Assembly (NCBI GenBank): GCA_030645615.1
Contig: JAUSNB010000022.1
Location: 1 to 41,204 of the forward strand
Length of the DNA: 41,204 nt
Direction: 5' to 3'
DNA from: Actinomycetota bacterium
GTDB taxonomy: Bacteria > Actinomycetota > Actinomycetes > S36-B12
Of the stretch, positions 14,309 through 22,747 are shown in pieces. The position numbers and the translations under genes were made by a program. The notes under the pieces were generated by a model. The model was given only the letters and a program-made list of their open reading frames with translations. It was not told the DNA's origin and did no database searches. Each line of letters starts with the position of its first letter. The stretch's first letter is position 1.

Positions 14309-15897
14309 GCCAGGCAAGCGCCGTCACCGTCCGCGCGGCCGAGCGTCCCGTGGGCCACCTCGGCCTTCTGTTCGCGACGCTCACGGTCGTCATGCTGCTG
14401 GCGTCCCTCAGCCAGATGATCTTCTCCACCGCACTCGCCACTATCGTCGGCGAGCTGCACGGCGTGGACCAGATGATGTGGGTGATCACCGGCTACATGC
14501 TCGCCTCGACGATCACGATGCCGATCTACGGCAAGGCCGGTGACCTCTTCGGCCGCAAGCCGCTGCTCATCGTCGCCACCGTGATCTTCCTGGTGGGCAC
14601 CATCATCGGCGGGGCCGCACCCGACATGACCTGGCTCATCATCGCTCGTGTCGTCCAGGGCCTCGGCGGCGGCGGATTGATCATCCTCTCCCAGGCGGCA
14701 GTGGCCGACGTCGTGCCCGCGCGGGAGCGCGGCAAGTACATGGGCCTCATGGGCGGGGTATTCGCCATCTCGTCCGTCGCCGGTCCGCTCCTCGGCGGGT
14801 GGCTAACAGAGGGGCCTGGCTGGCGCTGGGTCTTCTGGGTCACGGTGCCTCTGGCCCTTCTGGCCTTAACAGCGCTGTTCACGCTCATGCCGTCGGTCCA
14901 CCACGCTGTTGCGGAGCGGCCGAAGATCGACACGGCCGGCATAGTCCTCATGGCGCTGGCCACGAGCGTCATCGTGTTCATCGCGACGTGGGGCGGGCAC
15001 CAGTACGCCTGGCTCTCGCCGCAGATCCTCGGACTTGCGGCGATCGGGGTCGCACTGTCGGTGGCCTTCGCCTTCGTCGAGGCACGGGCGGAGCACCCCG
15101 TCATCCCACTGCTGCTGTTCAAGAACCGGAACTTCGTGCTGACCACTGCAGCGGGGCTGTTCGTCGCTATCGCGATGTTTGGCGCGCTGGGCTACCTGCC
15201 CACCTACTTCCAGATGGCCGAGGGGGTCTCCGCCGCCGAGGCGGGCCTGCTCATGGTCCCACTCATGGGCTCGCTCCTGTTGGCCTCCGTCGTGTCCGGC
15301 ATCATCGTGTCGAGGACCGGGCGGTACCGGCTGCTGCCAATCACCGGCGCACTACTCGTCGCCCTCGGCATGTGGCTGCTGTCCACGATCACCCCGGAGA
15401 CGTCGCTCGCCATCATCTGCGCGCATATGGCCGTGCTCGGCATCGGCCTGGGCCTGAACATGCAGATCCTCACGCTGATCGTGCAGAACGAGTTCCCGCA
15501 TCGCATGGTCGGCACCGCCACTGCCGCGAACAACTACTTCCGCCAGGTCGGCGCCAGCCTCGGGTCGGCGATCGTCGGCTCGCTGTTCGTGGCCCGGCTG
15601 ACCGGCCTGCTCGCCGAGCGGCTGCCGGCGGATGCCATGGCGTCCAGTGGTGGGTCGACGTCGCTCAGGCCGGCCGTCATCGCTGGGTTGCCCGAGCCCA
15701 TCCACTCGATCGTCATCGGCGCCTACAACGAGGCGCTGGTCCCGATCTTCGTGTTCATCGTGCCGCTCGGCCTCCTTGCCGCCGTGCTCCTCTACTTCGT
15801 CCACGAGACGCCCCTGGCGACGCAGATCGAGCACGAGATTCCGGCGGAGTCACTGGCCGAGGGGCAGCTGTTGATCACGGAATACGACGACGCCTAG
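14305..15897 (+). CDS. MFS drug exporter, DHA2 (14-TM) family
   Basis: The 530-residue protein has about 14 hydrophobic helices and the motifs of EmrB/QacA-type exporters. Motif A is YGKAGDLFGRKPLLI between TM2 and TM3, and the antiporter motif C is GVFAISSVAGPLLGG in TM5. It uses the proton gradient to expel small molecules; the substrate is unknown. The ATG overlaps the marR stop as ATGA, so translation is coupled and the gene is in the marR operon. Such regulator-pump pairs usually respond to the pumped compound. Confidence 0.92.
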   Translation: MSQASAVTVRAAERPVGHLGLLFATLTVVMLLASLSQMIFSTALATIVGELHGVDQMMWVITGYMLASTITMPIYGKAGDLFGRKPLLIVATVIFLVGTIIGGAAPDMTWLIIARVVQGLGGGGLIILSQAAVADVVPARERGKYMGLMGGVFAISSVAGPLLGGWLTEGPGWRWVFWVTVPLALLALTALFTLMPSVHHAVAERPKIDTAGIVLMALATSVIVFIATWGGHQYAWLSPQILGLAAIGVALSVAFAFVEARAEHPVIPLLLFKNRNFVLTTAAGLFVAIAMFGALGYLPTYFQMAEGVSAAEAGLLMVPLMGSLLLASVVSGIIVSRTGRYRLLPITGALLVALGMWLLSTITPETSLAIICAHMAVLGIGLGLNMQILTLIVQNEFPHRMVGTATAANNYFRQVGASLGSAIVGSLFVARLTGLLAERLPADAMASSGGSTSLRPAVIAGLPEPIHSIVIGAYNEALVPIFVFIVPLGLLAAVLLYFVHETPLATQIEHEIPAESLAEGQLLITEYDDA

Positions 15898-15936
15898 CCA
15901 CGCTCACGCCTTCTGCGGTTGCGCTCTCGGAGGCGC

Positions 15937-17277
15937 CTACGTCAACGACCGGATGAGCTTGTAGTTGGTGAACTCCGCTATGCCCAGGACCCCGAGCTCC
16001 CGGCCGAAGCCAGATCGCTTGGTTCCGCCGAAGGGCAGCTCCGGTGCATCCAGGCCGACCCCGTTGATATAGACCATCCCGGTATCCAGTCGGTCCGCGA
16101 CGCGCATGGCCTGATCCTGGTCGGTTGTGAACACGTAGGAGCCCAGCCCGTAGGGGGTGTCGTTTGCGATTCTGATCGCGTCCTCCTCGTCCGCGGCTCG
16201 GTAGACCTGCGCCACCGGCCCGAACAGCTCCTCTCGGTAGATCTCGTTCTCCGGGGCGACATTGGTCAGGACACCGGGCGGGAAGAAGCACCCATCGCGC
16301 TCGCCGGTCGATGCCAGCGACGCTCCCTGGGCGATCGCTCGGTCGACCTGCGACGCGAGGTTCGCTGCTGCCGGCGCAGAAGACAGTGGCGCCTGCGGCG
16401 GTCCGGCCAGCATCGCTGCGGTATAGCGCTCGAGGAAGGCGTCATAGAGCTCGTCCACGACGATCATGCGCTTGGCCGCATTGCAGGCCTGTCCCATGTT
16501 GTCGATTCGGCCTGCGACCGCGGCCGCGACCGTGTCGTCGAGGTCGGCGCTGCTCAGCACGATGAAGGGATCCGAGCCGCCGAGCTCCAGGACGACCTTC
16601 TTGAGGTTCCGGCCAGCGACCTCGGCGACAGCCGCGCCGGCCCGCTCCGAACCGGTGAGCGAGACCCCCCGGATCTCGGGGGCCGCGATGATCTCGGCGA
16701 CCTGCTCGTTCGTTGCGTAGATGTTGACGTAGGCCCCGGCCGGGAGGCCGGCCTCGGTGAAAAGCTCGGCGATGGCCGCCGCCGACTCCGGGCACTGGGG
16801 GGCGTGCTTCAGCAGGACGGTGTTGCCCAGCACGAGGTTGGGCCCCGCGAATCGGGCCACCTGGTAATAGGGATAGTTCCACGGCATGATCCCGAGCAGC
16901 GCACCGACCGATGATGGCCGGATGAGGGCCGAACCCTCGCCGTCGAGCAGCGTGATCGGCCGATCGGCCAGGAGTGCCGCGGCATTATCGGCGTAGTAGG
17001 CGTAGATGGCGCCGGAGAACTCCACCTCGCCGGTCGCGTCGGCCAGCGACTTGCCCATCTCGCGCACGATGATGCGACCGAGCTCCTCGGCGCGCTCGAC
17101 ATGCAGGTCGCCAATCCGGCGGACCACCGCCGCGCGCTCGGCCACCGTCCGCGCTGACCACTCCGTGTGCGCTGCGTCGCACGCGGAGATCGCGGCCCGC
17201 ACTTCGGCGTCCGTGGCCGTCGGGTAGGTGCGGACCTGTTCCCCGGTTCGGGGATCGACAACCGCGTATTGCTGCAT
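15937..17277 (-). CDS. gabD: NAD(P)-dependent aldehyde dehydrogenase, succinate-semialdehyde type
   Basis: The 446-residue protein has the full aldehyde-dehydrogenase catalytic set: N134 in MPWNYPYYQVARF, E231 in VVLELGGSDPFIVL and the nucleophile C265 in NMGQACNAAKR. It has the short form and sequence flavour of succinate-semialdehyde dehydrogenase (GabD1-like), with PELPFGGTKRSGFGRELG near the end. These enzymes oxidise succinate semialdehyde to succinate, linking GABA or the shunted TCA cycle to succinate. The exact aldehyde is not certain. GAGGAG lies about 5 nt before the ATG at 17277. It follows nrdJ on the same strand after a hairpin. Confidence 0.88.
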   Translation of the reverse strand: MQQYAVVDPRTGEQVRTYPTATDAEVRAAISACDAAHTEWSARTVAERAAVVRRIGDLHVERAEELGRIIVREMGKSLADATGEVEFSGAIYAYYADNAAALLADRPITLLDGEGSALIRPSSVGALLGIMPWNYPYYQVARFAGPNLVLGNTVLLKHAPQCPESAAAIAELFTEAGLPAGAYVNIYATNEQVAEIIAAPEIRGVSLTGSERAGAAVAEVAGRNLKKVVLELGGSDPFIVLSSADLDDTVAAAVAGRIDNMGQACNAAKRMIVVDELYDAFLERYTAAMLAGPPQAPLSSAPAAANLASQVDRAIAQGASLASTGERDGCFFPPGVLTNVAPENEIYREELFGPVAQVYRAADEEDAIRIANDTPYGLGSYVFTTDQDQAMRVADRLDTGMVYINGVGLDAPELPFGGTKRSGFGRELGVLGIAEFTNYKLIRSLT

Positions 17278-17303
17278 GGCACTCCTCGACTCGACGACCG
17301 GAC

Positions 17304-17322
17304 CCACACCTCCCCAGTGTGG
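17304..17322 (-). terminator. Hairpin directly after nrdJ
   Basis: CCACAC (17304-17309) and GTGTGG (17317-17322) form a perfect 6-bp stem with a 7-nt loop, starting 1 nt after the nrdJ stop codon. There is no T-tract. Position suggests termination of the nrdRJ transcript before the aldehyde dehydrogenase gene. Confidence 0.5.
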
Positions 17323-17323
17323 C

Positions 17324-20176
17324 TCAGCTGCAGCCAGACGTGCTCCCGCAGCCCTCGCACACGTAGCAACTCCCGGCCGGGCGCATCTTGATCCCGCACG
17401 TCATGCACAGCGGGGCGTCGGATGCCGTGCCGGTGATCTCCTCGAGCAACTCCGCGCTGGAATGCGCCGTGCTCGGGGACTTGGCCGCAGGGGTCGGGAC
17501 GGTGTCCGTGATCTCGGCCACCTCCTGCTCGACCGCCTCGTCGATCGCCACGTCGAGATCCGCGGCCGGACCGGACGAGCCGTAGGTCGCTGCGACCGTC
17601 GCCACTCGCTCGTCGGCCGTGAAGATGCCGAGCGCCGCGCGTTTGTCGTAGGGCAGGTAGTCGAGCGCCAGCCGTCGGAAGATGTAGTCCATGATCGACT
17701 GCGAGATCCGGATGTCCGGGTCGTCGGTCATGCCCGCCGGCTCGAAGCGCATGTTGACGAACTTGCTCACGAAGGCCTCCAGCGGCACGCCGTACTGCAA
17801 GGCGATGCTGATGGCGATCGAGAAGGCGTCCATCACCCCGGCCAGGGTCGAACCCTGCTTGCCGAGCTTGAGGAAGACCTCGCCGAGCCCGTCGTCGGGG
17901 TAGGAGCCCGCCGTCATGTAGCCCTCGGCCCCCGCGACGGAGAAGCTCGTGGTGACGCTCGGCCGGCTCTTGGGCAACCGGTGGCGGGTGGGCTGGCCGG
18001 CCAGCGCGGCTGCTACCGCCTCGGCGGTGGCGTCGACGATGGCGTCGACCTTCTTGGCCTTGGCGTCGCTCAGCGGCTGGCCCACCTTGCAGTTGTCGCG
18101 GTAGATGGCCAGCGCCTTGAGTCCGAGCTTCCAGCCCTGGAAGTAGATCTCCTCGACCTCGTCGACCGTGGCGGTCTCCGGCATGTTGACCGTCTTGGAG
18201 ATCGCGCCTGAGATGAATGGCTGCACCGCCGCCATCATTCGCACGTGGCCCATCGGGGTGATCGAGCGCACGCCCATGGCACAGTCGAAGACCGGGTAGT
18301 GCTCGGTCTTCAGACCCGGGGCATCGATGACGTGGCCGTGCTCGCCGATGTACTCCACGATCGCCTCGATCGTCTCGTCGGCGTAGCCGAGCCGACGCAA
18401 CGCGCGCGGGATCGTCTGGTTGACGATCTGCATCGATCCGCCGCCGACCAGCTTCTTGAACTTGACCAGCGAGAAGTCCGGTTCGATGCCGGTCGTGTCG
18501 CAGTCCATCATGAAGCCGATGGTCCCGGTGGGCGCGAGCACGGAGGCCTGGGCATTGCGCCAGCCGTTCTTCTCGCCAATGCGCAGGCCGTCCTCCCAGG
18601 ACTTGTTGGCGACCTTGAGCACGTCGCCATCCAGGCTGGTGATGGTGCGGACATTGTCATTGGCGGCCGCGTGCTTGCGCATGACGCGCTTGTGGCCATC
18701 GATGTTGCGGGCGTAGCCCTCGTACGGTCCGACGATGCCCGCGAGCTCGGCGCTCCGCTTGTAGGCGGTGCCGGTCATGAGGCTGCTGATCGCCGCAGCG
18801 AACGAGCGGCCCGCCTCGGAGTCGTAAGGCAGCCCGGTGGCCATGAGCAGGGCGCCGAGGTTCGCATACCCGATGCCCAGTTGGCGGTAGCGGCGGGTGG
18901 TGTCACCGATGGCCGCCGTCGGGAAGTCAGCGAAGCAGATCGAGATGTCCATGGCCGTGATGACGAACTCGACCGCCCGCGCGAAGCGGGGCGCGTCGAA
19001 TGTGTCGTCATCCTTGAGGAAGGTCAGCAGGTTGAGCGAGGCGAGGTTGCACGAGGAGTTGTCCAGGCTCATGTACTCCGAGCACGGGTTGGACGCGTTG
19101 ATGCGGCCGGTCTCGGGGTTCGTGTGCCAGTCGTTGATGGTGTCGTCGTACTGGATGCCCGGGTCCGCGCACGCCCAGGCGGCCTCGGTGAGCGTGCGGA
19201 ACAGGCCCTTGGCATCGACCGTCTCGATGACCCGGCCGTCGAGGCGCGCGGTGAGGCCGAATGGCTCGCCGTTCTCCACCGCGTGCATGAACAGGTCGGA
19301 GACCCGCACCGAGTTGTTGGCGTTCTGGTACTGCACGGACGTGATGTCCTTGCCCCCGAGGTCCATGTCGTAGCCCGCGTCGCGCAGGACTCGGATCTTG
19401 TCCTCCTCGCGGACCTTGGTCTCGATGAACTCCTCGATGTCGGGGTGGTCGACGTCAAGGACGACCATCTTCGCCGCGCGACGCGTGGCGCCACCTGACT
19501 TGATGGTCCCTGCGGACGCGTCGGCGCCGCGCATGAAGGACACCGGGCCGGACGCCGTGCCGCCCGAGGACTTGAGCAGTTCCTTGCTCGAGCGGATCCG
19601 TGAAAGGTTGAGGCCGGCGCCCGAGCCGCCCTTGAAGATCAGCCCCTCCTCCTTGTACCAGTTCAGGATCGAGTCCATCGTGTCGTCGACCGCGAGGATG
19701 AAGCAGGCGCTCACCTGCTGGGGCGAGACCGTGCCCACGTTGAACCACACGGGAGAGTTGAAGCTGAACACCTGGTGCAGCAGCATGTAGGTCAGCTCAT
19801 GCTCGAAGACCTCGGCATCCCCAGGCGTGCGGAAGTAGCCGTGCTCCTTGCCGGCCTTGACGTAGGTCAGCACGACGCGGTCGAGCAACTGGCGCAGGCT
19901 GTACTCCCGCTGGTCCGTGCCCACCGCGCCGCGGAAGTACTTGGTCGTGACGATGGTGGATGCGTTGACGCTCCAGAAGTCGGGGAACTCGACGCCCCGC
20001 TGCTCGAAGACGATCTCACCGGACTTCCAGTTGGTCTGGACGACATCGCGCCGCTCCCACGTGACCTCGTCGTACGGGTGCACCCCCGCGGTGGTGTAGA
20101 GCCGCTCGATGGTGAGGCCGGGGCCCTGGACCGTGTTGTGAACGAAGGCCTGGTCTGCGCTGGTGGTGACCGACAT
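17324..20176 (-). CDS. nrdJ: Vitamin B12-dependent (class II) ribonucleotide reductase
   Basis: This enzyme reduces ribonucleotides to deoxyribonucleotides with adenosylcobalamin as radical source. The 950-residue protein shows VSACFILAVDDTMDSILNWY, the loop FKGGSGAGLNLS, NPCSEYMSLDNSSCNLASLN with the active-site cysteine, and APTGTIGFMMDCDTTGIEPD. The C-terminus ends in a zinc-ribbon-like tail (CMTCGIKMRP, then CYVCEGCGSTSGCS), as in actinobacterial NrdJ. The ATG at 20176 gives the usual N-terminus; a longer open frame upstream overlaps nrdR and is not used. It lies 28 bp after nrdR, in one operon. No class I subunits lie in the window. Activity needs a B12 supply. Confidence 0.97.
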   Translation of the reverse strand: MSVTTSADQAFVHNTVQGPGLTIERLYTTAGVHPYDEVTWERRDVVQTNWKSGEIVFEQRGVEFPDFWSVNASTIVTTKYFRGAVGTDQREYSLRQLLDRVVLTYVKAGKEHGYFRTPGDAEVFEHELTYMLLHQVFSFNSPVWFNVGTVSPQQVSACFILAVDDTMDSILNWYKEEGLIFKGGSGAGLNLSRIRSSKELLKSSGGTASGPVSFMRGADASAGTIKSGGATRRAAKMVVLDVDHPDIEEFIETKVREEDKIRVLRDAGYDMDLGGKDITSVQYQNANNSVRVSDLFMHAVENGEPFGLTARLDGRVIETVDAKGLFRTLTEAAWACADPGIQYDDTINDWHTNPETGRINASNPCSEYMSLDNSSCNLASLNLLTFLKDDDTFDAPRFARAVEFVITAMDISICFADFPTAAIGDTTRRYRQLGIGYANLGALLMATGLPYDSEAGRSFAAAISSLMTGTAYKRSAELAGIVGPYEGYARNIDGHKRVMRKHAAANDNVRTITSLDGDVLKVANKSWEDGLRIGEKNGWRNAQASVLAPTGTIGFMMDCDTTGIEPDFSLVKFKKLVGGGSMQIVNQTIPRALRRLGYADETIEAIVEYIGEHGHVIDAPGLKTEHYPVFDCAMGVRSITPMGHVRMMAAVQPFISGAISKTVNMPETATVDEVEEIYFQGWKLGLKALAIYRDNCKVGQPLSDAKAKKVDAIVDATAEAVAAALAGQPTRHRLPKSRPSVTTSFSVAGAEGYMTAGSYPDDGLGEVFLKLGKQGSTLAGVMDAFSIAISIALQYGVPLEAFVSKFVNMRFEPAGMTDDPDIRISQSIMDYIFRRLALDYLPYDKRAALGIFTADERVATVAATYGSSGPAADLDVAIDEAVEQEVAEITDTVPTPAAKSPSTAHSSAELLEEITGTASDAPLCMTCGIKMRPAGSCYVCEGCGSTSGCS

Positions 20177-20204
20177 GGGTGATGCCTTTCTTCCTCTGGA
20201 GCGG

Positions 20205-20720
20205 CTACTGGTGGTGGGAAGTCGTTGACGGCTGGCCGCCGGTCGCGCGAGCGTCCGGTTCCTGGCCGGTGGGCTCGCCCTCGGCACGGAGCAGGGCGAT
20301 CTCGGCCTCGAAGTCCTCGAGCTGGTCGAATGACCGGTACACCGAGGCGAAGCGCAGGTAGGCGACCTCGTCCAGCTGGCGCAGCGGACCGAGGATGGCC
20401 AGGCCGATCTCCATGGATGGGATCTCCGCGCTGCCGGTCGAGCGGACCGTGTCCTCGACCTGCTGGGCCAGCAGGGCAAGGTCGTCGTCGGATACCGGTC
20501 GGCCCTGGCAGGCCTTGCGCACGCCACTGGCGACCTTGGTACGGCTGAACGGTTCGGTTACGCCGGAGCGCTTGACCACGAACAGGACCGATGTCTCCGC
20601 GGTCGTGAAACGCCGCCCGCAGGCCGCGCACTCACGCCGGCGACGGATCGCCACTCCGTCATCGACGGTCCGGGAGTCCACGACACGCGAATCGTCCTCC
20701 TTGCAGAACGGGCATCGCAT
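20205..20720 (-). CDS. nrdR: Transcriptional repressor NrdR
   Basis: NrdR senses ATP/dATP with an ATP-cone and represses ribonucleotide reductase genes. The 171-residue protein starts [17 protein letters not shown], with zinc ligands C3, C6, C31 and C34, then an ATP-cone at about 46-136 ([15 protein letters not shown] through [11 protein letters not shown]). A low-complexity tail of about 30 residues ends in HHQ. GGGAGG lies 8 nt before the ATG. It is first in an operon with nrdJ, and its own binding sites lie in the promoter at 20852-20900, so it represses its own operon. Confidence 0.97.
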   Translation of the reverse strand: MRCPFCKEDDSRVVDSRTVDDGVAIRRRRECAACGRRFTTAETSVLFVVKRSGVTEPFSRTKVASGVRKACQGRPVSDDDLALLAQQVEDTVRSTGSAEIPSMEIGLAILGPLRQLDEVAYLRFASVYRSFDQLEDFEAEIALLRAEGEPTGQEPDARATGGQPSTTSHHQ

Positions 20721-20793
20721 CGCCGGAACCTCCCTTCACTTGCGTCACTTCAGTCTCGTCGGCCGTTCCTCCTGGGGGTGGGGGTGGGGATTC

Positions 20794-20849
20794 CCTGTGG
20801 AGGACCTGTTGAGGCAGCACCACAACCTGTGGATGAATGACACCGGTGT
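20794..20849. promoter_or_regulatory. Phased CCTGTKGA repeats and palindrome in the nrdR leader
   Basis: Three copies of CCTGTKGA lie at 20794-20801, 20805-20812 and 20826-20833, at offsets of 11 and 21 bp, close to whole helical turns. The last extends to TGTGGATGA (20828-20836), one mismatch from a DnaA box on the other strand, and is also the right half of CCACA-ACC-TGTGG (20820-20832). A perfect 10-bp palindrome, ACACCGGTGT, follows at 20840-20849. All lie between the predicted transcription start and nrdR, in a leader of about 145 nt. G-rich runs lie at 20774-20789. Function is unknown; DnaA binding is one guess. Confidence 0.4.
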
Positions 20850-20851
20850 GA

Positions 20852-20900
20852 CTACTACATCTAGGGGTAGGAACGTACTCCCACCACTAGCGATTGGCAA
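20852..20900 (-). promoter_or_regulatory. nrdR-nrdJ promoter with tandem NrdR boxes
   Basis: On the minus strand TTGCCA (20900-20895), a 17-bp spacer and TACGTT (20877-20872) form the promoter. Two NrdR-box-like 16-mers flank the -10: one at 20852-20867 with core CTACATCTAG (8 of 10 to CWATATATWG) over the predicted start site, and one at 20884-20899 with core CTAGCGATTG (7 of 10) over the -35. The boxes are 16 bp apart, the spacing reported for NrdR operators. Confidence 0.7.
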
Positions 20901-20948
20901 GGGGCGGGCGGGACGGCGTGTCGCGCACCGGCCCGGCCCGCTGTCGGC

Positions 20949-21377
20949 CTAGGACGAAGCAGGCACCACGAGGGACTGTCCCGGCTGCACGGCGTCGTGG
21001 CCGAGCCCGTTGAGCTGGCGGATCGTGCCCACGGTCTCGCGGGGATCCACCTGCGGTGCAACGGCTTGGGCGATCTGCCACAGGGTCTCCCCCGGCTGCA
21101 CGACCACGATGCCCGTGGCCGGCCCCGCGGTTCCGAACGCCGCACTGGCCTCCGCGGTGAAGCGCGCAGACGCCATGATCGCGAGGGCCAGGAACGCGAC
21201 ACTGGCCAGGATCACGGCGAGCCGACCACGCGCTGTCAGCCGAAGGCCCGGTGACGCAGCCGAGGAGAGTCGTTCGGTGGAGCGTCGGCTCGTCGAGCGT
21301 AGGGCGGCCTGCCGCGAGCGATCACTCCGCGAGCGATCACTGCGGGCGGCGGCAGGGAAGGGAGCCGCGAGTGCCAT
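20949..21377 (-). CDS. LysM-domain membrane protein, ChiZ-like (SOS cell-division inhibitor candidate)
   Basis: The 142-residue protein has a Ser/Arg-rich cytoplasmic N-terminus (1-48), one membrane helix (about 52-72, LAVILASVAFLALAIMASA) and an extracytoplasmic LysM domain (about 91-140: VVVQPGETLWQIAQAVAP through VQPGQSLVVPA). The place, divergent from lexA, is that of Rv2719c/ChiZ in mycobacteria, an SOS-induced LysM protein that inhibits division. The same topology and the SOS operator upstream support the comparison; sequence identity outside LysM cannot be judged here. AAAGG lies 7 nt before the ATG at 21377. Binding to septal peptidoglycan or division proteins is inference. Confidence 0.8.
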   Translation of the reverse strand: MALAAPFPAAARSDRSRSDRSRQAALRSTSRRSTERLSSAASPGLRLTARGRLAVILASVAFLALAIMASARFTAEASAAFGTAGPATGIVVVQPGETLWQIAQAVAPQVDPRETVGTIRQLNGLGHDAVQPGQSLVVPASS

Positions 21378-21429
21378 GGTCGGGCCTTTCTGGGAGGCGA
21401 TACGTAGGCCTTGCTCGTTCACATTCCGT

Positions 21430-21490
21430 TCGTACAGGTGTTCGTTCGAACTCCTGTACGATTTATAGCACCGCATGAGAGACACGTCCA
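21430..21490 (-). promoter_or_regulatory. ChiZ-like gene promoter with 32-bp double SOS operator
   Basis: Two SOS boxes abut: CGTAC-AGGT-GTTCG (21431-21444) and TCGAAC-TCCT-GTACGA (21446-21461), each one mismatch from CGAAC-N4-GTTCG. Together, 21430-21461 form an inverted repeat with 14 of 16 pairs matching. On the minus strand TATAAA (21467-21462) is the -10 and TGGACG (21490-21485), 17 bp upstream, the -35, so the start site falls inside the operator. LexA binding would block it. Confidence 0.7.
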
Positions 21491-21497
21491 GCATCAT

Positions 21498-21538
21498 TCG
21501 AACATATGTTTGAAATTCGTGTCGCGTGCGGCTAGCGT
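21498..21538 (+). promoter_or_regulatory. lexA promoter with SOS box
   Basis: TCGAACATATGTTTGA (21498-21513) differs by one base from a perfect CGAAC-N4-GTTCG SOS box. It overlaps the -35 TTGAAA (21510-21515), which is 17 bp from the -10 TAGCGT (21533-21538). LexA autorepression is the expected outcome. The lexA leader is about 55 nt. Confidence 0.85.
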
Positions 21539-21598
21539 TCAGCCAACAGTGAGGCCGGGGTCTGACAACCGCCTGGCCCCCGGACGAGGGGAACGACC

Positions 21599-22339
21599 GT
21601 GGTCGCACGTGTCACCGAACTGCCCGATGGACCCGTCGACGAGTCCGGGCTCACCCCCCGGCAGAGGGCCGTGCTCGCCGTCATCCGCGACACGGTCGAG
21701 CAGCGGGGCTACCCGCCGAGCGTTCGCGAGATCGGCGAGGGAGTCGGCCTGACATCCCCGAGCAGCGTGGCCCATCAACTCCAGACCCTCGTGCGCCTGG
21801 GCTACCTGCGTCGCGACCCGAACCGGCCCCGCGCCCTCGTCGTTGCCGACCTCTCCGAGAACGTCCCGGCAGGGGACCTGCCGGTCCAGCCCGCTGCCAC
21901 GCCCGGCCCGCCTCGCCTGCGCGCCGTCGACGCGCTCGACGACGAGCAGGCCGTGTCGCGCCCCGAGGCCACCTACGTGCCGGTGCTGGGCCGCATCGCG
22001 GCCGGCGGTCCGATCCTGGCCGAGCAGGAGGTCGAGACGGTCTTCCCGTTGCCACGCGACCTTGTCGGAGACGGGGAGCTGTTCCTGCTGCGCGTCGTCG
22101 GTGACTCGATGATCGACGCGGCCATCTGCGACGGTGACTGGGTAGTCGTGCGCCGCCAGCCCGACGCCGACAACGGCGACATCGTGGCCGCCCTGCTCGA
22201 CGACGAGGCGACCGTCAAGACGCTCAAGCGCCGCGACGGGCACGTGTGGCTCATGCCGCATAACCCCGCGTACGCGCCAATCCTGGGCGACGACGCGGCC
22301 ATCATGGGCAAGGTCGTCACCGTGCTTCGGCGGCTGTAG
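21599..22339 (+). CDS. lexA: SOS repressor LexA
   Basis: LexA represses DNA-damage genes and cleaves itself when RecA filaments form. The 246-residue protein has an N-terminal winged helix (about 17-82: [40 protein letters not shown]), an acidic linker and a S24 peptidase domain. The cleavage site is A135-G136 in GRIAAGGPI, with Ser170 in [17 protein letters not shown] and Lys207 in [15 protein letters not shown] lies 7 nt before the GTG start. Its own SOS box lies at 21498-21513. It ends 3 bp from the convergent vapC stop. Confidence 0.97.
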   Translation: MVARVTELPDGPVDESGLTPRQRAVLAVIRDTVEQRGYPPSVREIGEGVGLTSPSSVAHQLQTLVRLGYLRRDPNRPRALVVADLSENVPAGDLPVQPAATPGPPRLRAVDALDDEQAVSRPEATYVPVLGRIAAGGPILAEQEVETVFPLPRDLVGDGELFLLRVVGDSMIDAAICDGDWVVVRRQPDADNGDIVAALLDDEATVKTLKRRDGHVWLMPHNPAYAPILGDDAAIMGKVVTVLRRL

Positions 22340-22342
22340 CCG

Positions 22343-22747
22343 TCAGGCCGGCCACCGCTCCTGCCGGAGATCGGTGACCGAGGCGATCCGCTCGAAGTCG
22401 ATGTCGTCGTGCACGAGGACTACGTCCCCATGCCTCAGCACGACCGCGGCGATCAGGCAGTCGACCAGCGAGCGCACGGTGTGGCCGTCCGCGCGGACCG
22501 CCCTCTTGATGGCGGCTGCAGCGCGGAAGTCGAGGTCGGGAAGAATGCCCAGGGACGGGATCGCGTTCACGAGCTGATCCAGTGCAGCCACCTGTCCGGG
22601 CCGCGCTCCCGCCAGTAGTTCCATGGCCACTGGTTCGGTCATCGTGAGGCTGCCATCGGCATTCCCCGCCAAGAGGCGGCTCGTAGCCCGTGAGTTGCCA
22701 CGAAGGTGAGTGACCCACACCGAGGTGTCGGCGAGGACGCGCGTCAC
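22343..22747 (-). CDS. vapC: PIN-domain ribonuclease toxin VapC
   Basis: VapC toxins cut RNA, usually tRNA or rRNA, with a Mg2+-binding PIN domain. The 134-residue protein has the acidic residues D7 (LADTSVW), E43 (PVAMELLAG), D96 (SLVDCLIAA) and D114/D115 (VLVHDDIDFERI). It begins with GTG whose last bases overlap the vapB stop (GTGA), so the toxin is translationally coupled to the antitoxin. The stop is 3 bp from that of lexA. Confidence 0.93.
   Translation of the reverse strand: MTRVLADTSVWVTHLRGNSRATSRLLAGNADGSLTMTEPVAMELLAGARPGQVAALDQLVNAIPSLGILPDLDFRAAAAIKRAVRADGHTVRSLVDCLIAAVVLRHGDVVLVHDDIDFERIASVTDLRQERWPA

Noticed and set aside
20774-20789. G-quadruplex
   Set aside because: Only three runs of four or more G are present; a fourth run is lacking, so it is not a convincing quadruplex.
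20721-20948. Cobalamin riboswitch in front of the B12-dependent reductase operon
   Set aside because: The leader is about 145 nt and I see no B12-box-like sequence. Such switches usually precede the B12-independent enzyme. NrdR boxes explain control.
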